Shown here: piece by piece, positions 1 through 6,867 of the stretch
Layout of the letters: every line of letters starts with the position of its first letter
Position numbering within the stretch: the first letter of the stretch is position 1
Assembly (NCBI GenBank): GCA_030609605.1
Contig: JAUWBY010000045.1
Coordinates: forward strand, 1 to 12,502
Origin: Candidatus Eiseniibacteriota bacterium
GTDB taxonomy: Bacteria; Joyebacterota; Joyebacteria; Joyebacterales; Joyebacteraceae
Direction of reading: 5' to 3'
Length of the DNA stretch: 12,502 nt
Notes under the pieces: model-generated
Told to the model about the DNA's origin: nothing
The model's database searches: none
The model's input: the letters and a program-made list of their open reading frames with translations, nothing else
Program-made: the position numbers and the translations under genes

Positions 1-312
1 GTCCGCGGATTCGACCGGAGTTCCCTTGGGCCTACAGGTGAGGAGGGTGAGGCGGCGGGAGGGTTGGGGTTGCTCGAACTCCGCGCCGAGGCTCGTTTCC
101 CGCTGTTCCGGCGGCTCCGGATGGTGGCCATTGTCGATGCGGGCCAGGTGTTCGATGATTTCCGGGCGATCAGGCCATCGGATCTTGCCCTCGGAGCAGG
201 CGGAGGTCTCAGGTATCACGCGGGTCTCTGGCTGGTGCGTCTGGACGTAGTGGCGCCGGTGACCGAGCCTGGGCCGACCAGGTTCTACTTCGGTATAGGA
301 CAGGCGTTCTAG
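1..312 (+). CDS. Omp85/BamA-family outer-membrane barrel protein, C-terminal fragment
   Basis: Open in frame 1 from the left edge to a TAG at 310-312, giving 103 residues with the N-terminus outside the window. The first four residues read VRGF, the signature of loop L6 in Omp85-family barrels (BamA, TamA, FhaC). About 100 residues follow with alternating hydrophobic residues typical of outer-membrane beta strands (for example LRMVAIVDAGQVF and GGGLRYHAGLWLVRLDVV). The protein ends FYFGIGQAF; a C-terminal phenylalanine is the usual beta-signal recognised by the BAM complex. Known family roles are insertion or secretion of proteins at the outer membrane. The short distance from VRGF to the end (about 100 residues, against about 150 in E. 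coli BamA) resembles FhaC/TamA-like members, so I do not call it bamA. The family is well supported; the exact member is not. Confidence 0.82.
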   Translation, partial: VRGFDRSSLGPTGEEGEAAGGLGLLELRAEARFPLFRRLRMVAIVDAGQVFDDFRAIRPSDLALGAGGGLRYHAGLWLVRLDVVAPVTEPGPTRFYFGIGQAF

Positions 313-385
313 CATCGCAGCCGCGAAGAGCGCGCCCGCTCCGCAGCTCCAGGGGGCACGGTCTCAACTTGGGCACAACCTCAGT

Positions 386-437
386 TTTCGGTTGCCAACA
401 AGGCTTCCGAAACCTAGTATATAGGTTTGTATCAAAC
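386..437. repeat. Cluster of inverted repeats over the groEL promoter
   Basis: Three perfect inverted repeats overlap the promoter. TTTCGG (386-391) and CCGAAA (407-412) flank the -35 box. AAACCTA (410-416) and TAGGTTT (422-428), with a 5-base centre, cover the -10 box and the predicted start. GTTTG (425-429) and CAAAC (433-437) lie just downstream. The 7-bp pair over the -10 box has the geometry of a repressor operator. It does not resemble the CIRCE operator bound by HrcA (TTAGCACTC-N9-GAGTGCTAA). A regulatory role is inference. Confidence 0.4.
392..420 (+). promoter_or_regulatory. Putative sigma70-type promoter for groEL
   Basis: TTGCCA (392-397) and TAGTAT (415-420) are separated by exactly 17 bases, a good match to -35 and -10 consensus boxes. 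The expected transcription start is near 427, leaving a 5' leader of about 70 bases before the groEL GTG. It lies in the only AT-rich stretch between the Omp85 gene and groEL. Activity is inferred from sequence alone. Confidence 0.6.
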
Positions 438-497
438 GCTGGTAGTTTGGCAACAGGCTTTCATACAAGGTGCATAGCCTAGCAAGGAGCGTGTTTC

Positions 498-2138
498 GTG
501 GGAGCAAAGGAACTGCTGTACGGACAGGAAGCGCGGCAGGCGATTCTCAAGGGGGTCGAGCAGCTGAGCAGAGCGGTCAAGGTCACGCTGGGCCCCAAGG
601 GGCGGAACGTGGTGCTCGATCGGAAGTGGGGCGGACCGAGGATCACGAAGGACGGAGTGACCGTCGCGAAGGAGATCGAGCTCGACGATCGTTTCCAGAA
701 CATGGGCGCCCAGATGGTGAAAGAGGTTGCCTCGAAGACGAGTGACGTGGCTGGAGATGGAACAACGACCGCAACCGTGCTTGCTGAGGCCATCTACTGT
801 GAGGGACTCAAGAGCGTGACGGCCGGCGCCAACCCGATGTACATCAAGCGCGGTATTGAGAAGGCGACTGATACGGTTGTGGAAGAACTCGACAAGGCGT
901 CCCGCAAGGTGCGCGATCGCGGTGAGATTATGAGCATCGCGCGCATCTCTTCCAACAACGATGCGGAGATAGGCAAACTGATCGCCGACGCCATCGATCA
1001 GGTCGGCCGCGATGGGACGATCACCATCGAAGAGGCCAAGAGCATCGAGACCACGCTCGACGTCGTCGAGGGCATGCAGTTCGACCGCGGCTACATCTCG
1101 CCGTATTTCGTGACCGATGCACAGACTATGGAGACGATGTTCGAGAATCCATACATTCTGATCTTTGAAGACAAGCTCACGAACATGAAGGACCTCGTTC
1201 CGATCCTGGAGAAAGTCGCACAGTCCGGGAAGCCGCTGGTCCTCATAGCTGAGAATATCGAGGGCGAGGCCCTTGCCACGCTCGTCGTGAACAAACTGCG
1301 CGGCGTGCTGCTTGCCGTGGCCGTGAAAGCTCCTGGCTACGGAGATCGCAGAAAGGCCATACTGGGCGATATCGCCGCTCTCACAGCCGGCACCTTTATC
1401 GCCAAGGACCTGGGTCTGAAGCTGGAGAAGCTGGAGCTCTCGGATCTCGGAACGGCCAGGAAGGTGATCATTACGAAGGACGATACGACCATCGTCGAGG
1501 GACTCGGGAAGAAGGCCGACATCAAGGCCCGGATCGCGCAGATCAGGCGGGAGATCGACGAGTCGACATCAGATTACGACAAGGAGAAACTGCAGGAGCG
1601 TCTGGCGAGACTTGCGGGTGGAGTCGCCGTCCTGAAGATCGGCGCTTCGACGGAGCTCGAGATGAAGGAGAAGAAGGCGCGCGTTGATGATGCTCTGCAC
1701 GCGACGCGGGCGGCGGCGGAAGAGGGAATCGTTGTGGGTGGTGGTGTTGCTCTCATTCGTTCCCTCGCCGTTCTCGACAAGCTCAAGCTGAAGAGTCCCG
1801 ACGAGCAGCTGGGTGTGGATATCATCCGCAAGGCACTCGAGTCTCCACTGCGACAGATCGCCGAGAACGCAGGCTTCGAAGGATCGCTCGTCGTCCAGCG
1901 CGTCAAAGACGGGAAGAAGAACGACGGCTTCGATGCGGAGACCGGCAAATACGTCGACATGTTCAAGGCCGGCATCATAGATCCCAAGAAGGTCGTTCGC
2001 ACGGCGCTCCAGAACGCTGCAAGCATCGCGGCGCTGCTTCTTACAACGGAGTCGCTCGTGAGCGAGATACCTGAGGACGAGCCGGCGATGCCCGCTGGCG
2101 GCATGGGCGGCATGGGTGGTATGGGTGGCATGATGTAG
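498..2138 (+). CDS. groL: Chaperonin GroEL (Hsp60)
   Basis: Encodes the 60-kDa chaperonin subunit (546 aa), which forms a double heptameric ring in the cytosol and folds proteins using ATP. It aligns with E. coli GroEL without a length shift through the core: D52 in TKDGV, D87 in GDGTTTATVL and D398 in VDDALHATRAA all fall at the E. coli numbers for the ATP-binding and catalytic residues. The protein ends with GGM repeats (GGMGGMGGMGGMM), the usual flexible tail inside the cavity. The start is GTG at 498, chosen because AAGGAG (484-489) sits 8 bases upstream and the protein begins at the normal place (GAKELLYG). No groES lies before it; the upstream gene is an Omp85 protein and a T-box leader follows. 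It appears monocistronic, with its own promoter at 392-420. All key residues are present, so it should be functional. Confidence 0.97.
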   Translation: MGAKELLYGQEARQAILKGVEQLSRAVKVTLGPKGRNVVLDRKWGGPRITKDGVTVAKEIELDDRFQNMGAQMVKEVASKTSDVAGDGTTTATVLAEAIYCEGLKSVTAGANPMYIKRGIEKATDTVVEELDKASRKVRDRGEIMSIARISSNNDAEIGKLIADAIDQVGRDGTITIEEAKSIETTLDVVEGMQFDRGYISPYFVTDAQTMETMFENPYILIFEDKLTNMKDLVPILEKVAQSGKPLVLIAENIEGEALATLVVNKLRGVLLAVAVKAPGYGDRRKAILGDIAALTAGTFIAKDLGLKLEKLELSDLGTARKVIITKDDTTIVEGLGKKADIKARIAQIRREIDESTSDYDKEKLQERLARLAGGVAVLKIGASTELEMKEKKARVDDALHATRAAAEEGIVVGGGVALIRSLAVLDKLKLKSPDEQLGVDIIRKALESPLRQIAENAGFEGSLVVQRVKDGKKNDGFDAETGKYVDMFKAGIIDPKKVVRTALQNAASIAALLLTTESLVSEIPEDEPAMPAGGMGGMGGMGGMM

Positions 2139-2139
2139 C

Positions 2140-2162
2140 ATCCGGGGATCTTTGCTCCGGAT
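2140..2162 (+). other. Hairpin just after groEL stop, no U-tract
   Basis: ATCCGG (2140-2145) pairs with CCGGAT (2157-2162), and a possible G-U pair extends the stem. It begins one base after the groEL stop codon. The following bases (GACAACCG) contain no run of T, so it is not a standard intrinsic terminator. It could protect the groEL mRNA 3' end or act as a weak terminator. Confidence 0.4.
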
Positions 2163-2270
2163 GACAACCGAATAGCGGACCAAAGGCTGCGAAGGAGAGG
2201 AGTAGACCGGAGGGCGCCCCTGAGAGAGGGACTCCATGGCTGGGAGAGTCCCGGGCAGCGCCGGTCGAAA

Positions 2271-2273
2271 GTC
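2271..2273 (+). promoter_or_regulatory. T-box specifier codon GTC (valine)
   Basis: GTC follows GAAA on the 3' side of the Stem I internal loop, opposite AGTA (2201-2204), and is followed by a purine (G2274). This is the standard specifier position, and GTC reads valine, in agreement with the downstream gene. It is predicted to pair with the anticodon of tRNA-Val (GAC). Confidence 0.88.
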
Positions 2274-2487
2274 GCTCTGGAGCCGCCGGGTTGAACGGAC
2301 CCGTGTGCGACTGTGTGTCGCACGCCGCGAGTGACTTCAAGGCGGCGGAGAGTCCCAGTAGATCCGGACGGGTGGGCCCGTCACAGCCCCAATTGAGAGC
2401 CGGACCGTCTGGAAGCACATGGGCGGCGTGGGCCTCGCACGATGAGGGGTCCAACGGTGCAGGGCGATTTCAGTCGACCGGCACGCC

Positions 2488-2528
2488 GGAACCTCGGGAT
2501 GGTACCGCGGGAGGATTGTAAGAGGTCC
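2488..2528 (+). promoter_or_regulatory. T-box antiterminator
   Basis: GG (2488-2489) and ACCTC (2491-2495), with A2490 bulged, pair with GAGGT (2522-2526) and CC (2527-2528). This encloses the conserved element TGGTACCGCGG. The bulge bases TGGT (2500-2503) can pair with an uncharged tRNA ending ACCA, which agrees with the A73 discriminator usual for tRNA-Val. Bases 2523-2528 are also the foot of the terminator stem, so the two structures exclude each other. Confidence 0.88.
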
Positions 2529-2566
2529 TCTCGTTCCTGGGATGGAACGAGAGGACCTTTGTTGTG
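2523..2566 (+). terminator. Intrinsic terminator of the valS T-box
   Basis: A perfect 15-bp stem, AGGTCCTCTCGTTCC (2523-2537) with GGAACGAGAGGACCT (2544-2558), closes a 6-base loop (TGGGAT). It is followed by a T-rich but interrupted tail (TTTGTTGT). It lies 57 bases before the valS start and competes with the antiterminator, as expected for control by uncharged tRNA. Confidence 0.92.
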
Positions 2567-2615
2567 TGCCGGTTATACGGCATTGCATGTACACAGAAGA
2601 GCGAGAGGACGAACA

Positions 2616-5120
2616 ATGAAGCTTCCCAAGCGATACGATCCCAAGACCGCTGAACCCAAGTGGCAGCAGTTCTGGGAGGAGAAGGGGCTCTTTCATTTCG
2701 ACCGGGTCCCCGACCGACCGATCTACAGCATAGACACACCGCCCCCGACAGTCTCCGGGAGGATTCACATCGGCCACGTCTTCAGCTACGTTCAGACTGA
2801 AGTGATCGCTCGCTTCTGGAGGATGATGGGTTTCAATGTCTACTATCCATTCGGGTACGATGACAACGGCCTGCCGAGCGAGCGTCTCGTCGAAAAGGAG
2901 AAGGGCGTCAAGGCTAGCGATGTCGGCCGGGAGAAGTTCGTTCAGATGTGTCTCGAACTCACGAAGGAGTATGAGAAGGAGTTCAGCACGTTCTGGAAAA
3001 GCGTGGGGTTGTCGGTCGATTGGAGCCAGGACTACTCAACCATCGATCCAAGATCGCAGCGCATTTCGCAGCGATCGTTCATCGACCTCTATCGAAAGGG
3101 CCGTGCCTACACGCGTGAGGCGCCGACCCTCTGGTGTCCCGAGTGCCACACGGCCATCGCGCAGGCGGACATCGAGGACGCCGAGCGCGATACCGTCTTC
3201 TATGACGTGGCCTTCAAGCTTGGGGATCGCGATCTCGTCGTCTCAACAACGAGGCCTGAACTGCTTCCCGCGTGCGTAGCGATGTTTGCGCACCCCGACG
3301 ATGAGCGCTATGCGGAGCTCATCGGGAAGAAGGCGACCGTTCCCATTTTCGGTCACGACGTGCCGATCCTCGCAGACGAGAAGGCGGATCCTGAAAAGGG
3401 GACCGGTCTCGTGATGTGTTGCACGTTCGGTGACACAACCGACATCACGTGGTGGCAGGAGCACGGACTCGAGACGCGGATCGCCCTCGACGACAACGGC
3501 CATATGAATGAGCTGGCGACGGGTTACGAGGGTCTCTACATCAAGAAGGCTCGCAAGAGGATCGTCGAAGATCTTGAGGAAGCGGGCCTCGTGAGAAACG
3601 AGCGGTCCATCAGTCACGCTGTGAACACCCACGAACGCTGTGGGACCGAGATAGAGTTCGCCGTGGCACACCAGTGGTTCATCCGCGTGCTCGACATCAA
3701 AGACGAGATCATCGCGGCCGGGGCGAAGGTCGCGTGGTACCCCGACTACATGGAAGTGCGCTTTCGAAACTGGGTCGAAAACTTGAAGTGGGACTGGTGC
3801 ATATCGCGACAGCGCTACTACGGGGTTCCGTTTCCCGTCTGGACATGCTCGAGCTGCAGTGAGGTTATCTTGGCGGACGAGTCGCAGCTTCCGGTCGACC
3901 CGACTGTTACTGCTCCGCCGGTCGATGTGTGTCCGAAGTGCGGCGGATCGGAATTCGAACCCGAGCACGACATCATGGATACGTGGATGACATCGTCATG
4001 CACGCCGTTTCTGAATATCAGATGGGGCGAGGAGGACTCAAGACTTGAGCGCTTCTTGAAGAGCGACAACGGAACAGAGTACCTCATGGACATGCGGCCT
4101 CAGGCGCACGACATTATCCGCACGTGGGCATTCTATACGGTCGTGAAGAGCGTGCTCAACGAGGAGAAGATCCCATGGCGTACGGCCATGATCTCGGGTC
4201 ACGTGTTGCACCCCGACAGGGCGAAGATATCGAAATCGAAGAACGCGGGCAGCCACTCGCCGACGGCCATCATAGAAGAACGGTCGGCCGATGCAACTCG
4301 CTACTGGGCCTGTTCAAGCCGGCTGGGGACCGACACGGTCTTCTCATACGATCTCTTTGATGCCGGCAAGCGTTTCGTCGTGAAGCTGTGGAATGCCTCG
4401 AAATTCGCTATCATGCGACTCGAGGATTTCGACGCGGATGCGCCGCGAGAGCTTGGCGCTCCCGACAGATGGCTTCTCGCCCGATTCGCCGTGACGGTCG
4501 ATCGCGCGACGCGTAGCTTCGAGGTCGGCGACTACAACGGAGCGCTCGATGCGGTGGAGCGCTTCTTCTGGCACGATCTCTGTGACAACTTCATCGAGAT
4601 TGCAAAGAAGCGGCTCTATGGGGATGAAGGCTACGACGATGCGGCCAGGCGCGGGGCGCAGTACGCTCTCTATCAGACGCTTCTGGGCGTTCTCAAGATG
4701 GTGGCGCCCGTCATGCCGCACATTACCGAGGAGATATACTCGCTTTTCTTCGCGGAGAGAGAGGGTGTTGAGTCGATCCACATTGCGGCGTGGCCGGAAC
4801 CTCCTCAGGAATGGCATGACAAGGCTGCGCTCGAGTCGGGTGAACTCGGTCTGGCCGTCATCGAGGGAATGAGGAAGATCAAGTCGACGAACAAGGTGTC
4901 CGTGGCGACGCCCGTCGGCGTTCTCAGAATCGCCGCGAGTCAGGAACTGTGGGAGAAGATCAAGCAATTGACGGGCGAGCTTCGGGATGTCTCCAACGCG
5001 GAAGCGGTGGAGCATGTGCTCTGGAATGGCGACACCGAATCGCCGCCTGGAGACGGTTTTGTGGGGACTGACGAGGCCGGTATCATGGTCTCCGCGGAGC
5101 TCAAGGAGGTGCAGTCCTAG
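2616..5120 (+). CDS. valS: Valyl-tRNA synthetase, archaeal type
   Basis: Class I synthetase (834 aa) that charges tRNA-Val in the cytosol. The ATP-binding signatures are HIGH at residues 51-54 and KISKS at 537-541. The catalytic-core sequence DTPPPTVSGRIHIGHVFSY and the stretch YPFGYDDNGLPSERLVE match the archaeal-type ValRS subfamily rather than the E. coli type. The CP1 editing domain is recognisable around residues 190-350 (STTRPELLPACVAMF, GTGLVMCCTFGD). Cysteine pairs at C174/C177, C411/C414 and C439/C442 suggest zinc sites. The start is ATG 2616 with AGAGGA (2604-2609) 6 bases upstream. An in-frame ATG at 2442 is rejected because that extension encodes the T-box antiterminator and terminator. 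The gene is controlled by the T-box leader, and its stop codon abuts the next gene. The archaeal-type sequence suggests old horizontal transfer or a lineage that keeps this form. Confidence 0.95.
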   Translation: MKLPKRYDPKTAEPKWQQFWEEKGLFHFDRVPDRPIYSIDTPPPTVSGRIHIGHVFSYVQTEVIARFWRMMGFNVYYPFGYDDNGLPSERLVEKEKGVKASDVGREKFVQMCLELTKEYEKEFSTFWKSVGLSVDWSQDYSTIDPRSQRISQRSFIDLYRKGRAYTREAPTLWCPECHTAIAQADIEDAERDTVFYDVAFKLGDRDLVVSTTRPELLPACVAMFAHPDDERYAELIGKKATVPIFGHDVPILADEKADPEKGTGLVMCCTFGDTTDITWWQEHGLETRIALDDNGHMNELATGYEGLYIKKARKRIVEDLEEAGLVRNERSISHAVNTHERCGTEIEFAVAHQWFIRVLDIKDEIIAAGAKVAWYPDYMEVRFRNWVENLKWDWCISRQRYYGVPFPVWTCSSCSEVILADESQLPVDPTVTAPPVDVCPKCGGSEFEPEHDIMDTWMTSSCTPFLNIRWGEEDSRLERFLKSDNGTEYLMDMRPQAHDIIRTWAFYTVVKSVLNEEKIPWRTAMISGHVLHPDRAKISKSKNAGSHSPTAIIEERSADATRYWACSSRLGTDTVFSYDLFDAGKRFVVKLWNASKFAIMRLEDFDADAPRELGAPDRWLLARFAVTVDRATRSFEVGDYNGALDAVERFFWHDLCDNFIEIAKKRLYGDEGYDDAARRGAQYALYQTLLGVLKMVAPVMPHITEEIYSLFFAEREGVESIHIAAWPEPPQEWHDKAALESGELGLAVIEGMRKIKSTNKVSVATPVGVLRIAASQELWEKIKQLTGELRDVSNAEAVEHVLWNGDTESPPGDGFVGTDEAGIMVSAELKEVQS

Positions 5121-6266
5121 ATGCTGCCGGGGACGATGACGAATCGCTCAGACCGCAAGCTGTCTATTCTACACATCATAGAAGCCCCTATGTGGACAGG
5201 GGCAATGTCCCAGACGCTGGCCACGGTCGTGGGTCTCAAACGCCGCGGGCACGAAGTGACGCTGGCAACGACTCCGGGAAGCATCCTCTGGGACCGCGCG
5301 AACACGGAGGGGATCGATCTCGTGGGTGCTGAGCTTCGTTCCGAGCTCAATCCGTTCGCCGTCGCTCGCTTGGCTTCTGTCGTTCGCTCGAGGCGAAGCC
5401 GGATCATCCACGCGCACCGCGCTCACGCGCACTCGATCGGGCTTCTGGTGGCATGGGCAACAAGGCGGCCATTCATCGTGTCGCGGCATACGGCGCTCGA
5501 GCCGCAGTCGAATCTCGGAAGCAGGGTCAAGTACTGCTCACGAGGCGTGACACGGATCATCGCAGTCTCAGAAGCCGTGGCGGGCGTACTTGTGGATTTC
5601 GGTGTGCCGCGGGGTAGGATTGCGGTGATTCACGATGGAGTCGACTCGACTACCTACAGTCCAGGGAGGGACGGCTCTGGGGTACGGGCGGAGTTCGGGC
5701 TTGGCCCTCATGTTCCCCTCGTTGGTATGATAGCGAACGCCTACGGTCCGTCGAAAGGACACGACACATTTCTCAAAGCCGCTCAGATGGTACTGTCGGA
5801 CACGCCGGAGACCGTGTTCCTGCTTGCGGGGCATCACACTGATAGACCACCCCTCCGTGAGGTCGCTGCAGAGCTGGGAATTGCCGACAGCGTCGTGTTT
5901 GCCGGCTACAGGGCCGACGTCCCTGACATACTGGCATCGCTTGACGTGTCGGTGAACTGCCCGCGATCACGGGAGGGGCTGTCGGTCGCGGTGCTGGAGG
6001 CGCTCGCCACCGGTACTCCCGTTGTCGCTACGGCCGTCGGCGGCATACCGGAACTCGTCCGAAACGGCGAGACCGGCCTCCTTGTTGCGTCCGGTGATGC
6101 AGCGGGCCTTGCCGGCGCAGTGACGCGATTGCTCTCCGATAGGGATCTCGCCTCGCGCCTGGCGGCGGCGGGGATGAGTTTCGTCCAAGAGCATCTGACT
6201 GTCGAGCACATGGTGGACGCCACTGTCCGGCTGTACAACGACGTGCTCGCCGAGACCGGAGAATGA
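5121..6266 (+). CDS. GT4-family glycosyltransferase
   Basis: Predicted cytosolic or membrane-associated GT-B fold transferase (381 aa) that moves a sugar from a nucleotide-sugar donor to an unknown acceptor. The N-terminal Rossmann half (about 10-180) contains HAHRAHAHS and SRHTALEP, near where acceptor-binding residues lie in this family. The C-terminal half carries the family hallmarks: a KGHDTFLKAA helix, and E285-x7-E293 in REGLSVAVLEA followed by ATGTPVVATAVGGIPELV.NGETGLLV. There is no signal peptide or membrane helix. The ATG follows the valS TAG with no gap, and AAGGAGG (5103-5109), inside the valS 3' end, lies 11 bases upstream; a second in-frame ATG at 5136 would be 26 bases away. 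This arrangement suggests co-transcription with valS. The likely role is surface polysaccharide or lipopolysaccharide assembly, but the substrate cannot be read from sequence. Confidence 0.9.
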   Translation: MLPGTMTNRSDRKLSILHIIEAPMWTGAMSQTLATVVGLKRRGHEVTLATTPGSILWDRANTEGIDLVGAELRSELNPFAVARLASVVRSRRSRIIHAHRAHAHSIGLLVAWATRRPFIVSRHTALEPQSNLGSRVKYCSRGVTRIIAVSEAVAGVLVDFGVPRGRIAVIHDGVDSTTYSPGRDGSGVRAEFGLGPHVPLVGMIANAYGPSKGHDTFLKAAQMVLSDTPETVFLLAGHHTDRPPLREVAAELGIADSVVFAGYRADVPDILASLDVSVNCPRSREGLSVAVLEALATGTPVVATAVGGIPELVRNGETGLLVASGDAAGLAGAVTRLLSDRDLASRLAAAGMSFVQEHLTVEHMVDATVRLYNDVLAETGE

Positions 6267-6307
6267 ACCACGAATAGCGCCAAGGGCCTCGAAGATGTGG
6301 GCCACAC

Positions 6308-6853
6308 ATGGATGAGCTTGTGAAGAAGAACCTGTTTCTGACCGGCCCCCCGGGGATCGGAAAGACGACCGTCATCCGGGCTGTCATTGAAGAGCTCGAG
6401 ATCGATGTGGGTGGGTTCTACACATCGGAAGTCAGACGTGGCGGTGACCGCATCGGGTTCGATATCATCGATATGCGCGGGGGAAGAGGAATCCTCGCGC
6501 GGGTAGACCTCAGGAGCCCGAACAGAGTCGGGAAGTACGGCGTCAATCGGGCGGATCTTGAGAGAGTGGGCGTGTCCGCGCTTGAGCGCGGCATCGCCGT
6601 GTCGGGCCTGATCGTTATGGACGAGATAGGTCGAATGGAGCTCTGTTCCAAGAGCTTTCAGAAGGCCGCGATCCGCGCTCTCGACTCCGGAACTCCCGTT
6701 CTCGGCACGATTCAGGACCGAAGCAATGAATTCCTCGATGCTGTGCGCGCGAGAGATGACGTGGAGGTTGTTCGCCTGACCCAAGGCAACCGGGACACGA
6801 TGCGCCTGGTCGTGGCCGACAAGCTCAAGGCTATCATTGGAGGTGGCATCTGA
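6308..6853 (+). CDS. THEP1-type nucleoside-triphosphatase
   Basis: A 181-aa P-loop NTPase of the THEP1 family (COG1618), known from Thermotogales/Aquifex and archaea and biochemically a general NTP/dNTP phosphatase with uncertain biological role. Walker A is GPPGIGKT at residues 13-20. Walker B is LIVMDEIG, with D105 and E106. The family motif GGFYTSEVR follows the P-loop, and MDEIGRMEL continues into the usual helix. The start is the ATG at 6308: an in-frame TAG at 6275 and no other start codon between them fix the N-terminus near the P-loop, although no strong ribosome binding site is visible. It lies 41 bases after the glycosyltransferase on the same strand and is probably in the valS operon. 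It converges with the minus-strand membrane gene, with 14 bases between stop codons. Confidence 0.9.
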   Translation: MDELVKKNLFLTGPPGIGKTTVIRAVIEELEIDVGGFYTSEVRRGGDRIGFDIIDMRGGRGILARVDLRSPNRVGKYGVNRADLERVGVSALERGIAVSGLIVMDEIGRMELCSKSFQKAAIRALDSGTPVLGTIQDRSNEFLDAVRARDDVEVVRLTQGNRDTMRLVVADKLKAIIGGGI

Positions 6854-6867
6854 TTGGGGTCCGGCCC

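Larger units (their letters stand above)
2171..2566 (+). ncRNA. T-box riboswitch leader of valS (valine-specific)
   Basis: A tRNA-sensing leader that controls valS by transcription antitermination. Stem I is canonical. The lower helix GGCT (2185-2188)/AGCC (2281-2284) and AGAG (2196-2199)/CTCT (2275-2278) flank a GA-rich K-turn-like bulge. The loop E AGTA (2201-2204) faces GAAA (2267-2270), followed by the specifier. A perfect helix pairs GACCGG (2205-2210) with CCGGTC (2261-2266). The distal hairpin GGGACTC (2228-2234)/GAGTCCC (2246-2252) carries the AGAGAG and GGCTGGGAGAG elements expected for the double T-loop that contacts the tRNA elbow. The antiterminator holds TGGTACCGCGG (2500-2510). 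Between them lie hairpins at 2305-2323, 2324-2346 and 2367-2382, plus an extra region at about 2383-2487. The boundaries are approximate and no promoter is obvious upstream, so the leader may also receive groEL read-through. Confidence 0.93.

Noticed and set aside
313..497. CIRCE element for HrcA control of groEL
   Set aside because: No TTAGCACTC-N9-GAGTGCTAA-like sequence is present; the inverted repeats found there differ in sequence and spacing.
1574..2323. 249-codon minus-strand open frame, and an overlapping 222-codon one
   Set aside because: Both are antisense to groEL and the T-box leader, with biased Ser/Ala/Arg/Pro composition and no motif.
2442..2615. 58-codon N-terminal extension of valS from an upstream ATG
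   Set aside because: This stretch contains the T-box antiterminator and a perfect 15-bp terminator. The ribosome binding site and family N-terminus favour ATG 2616.
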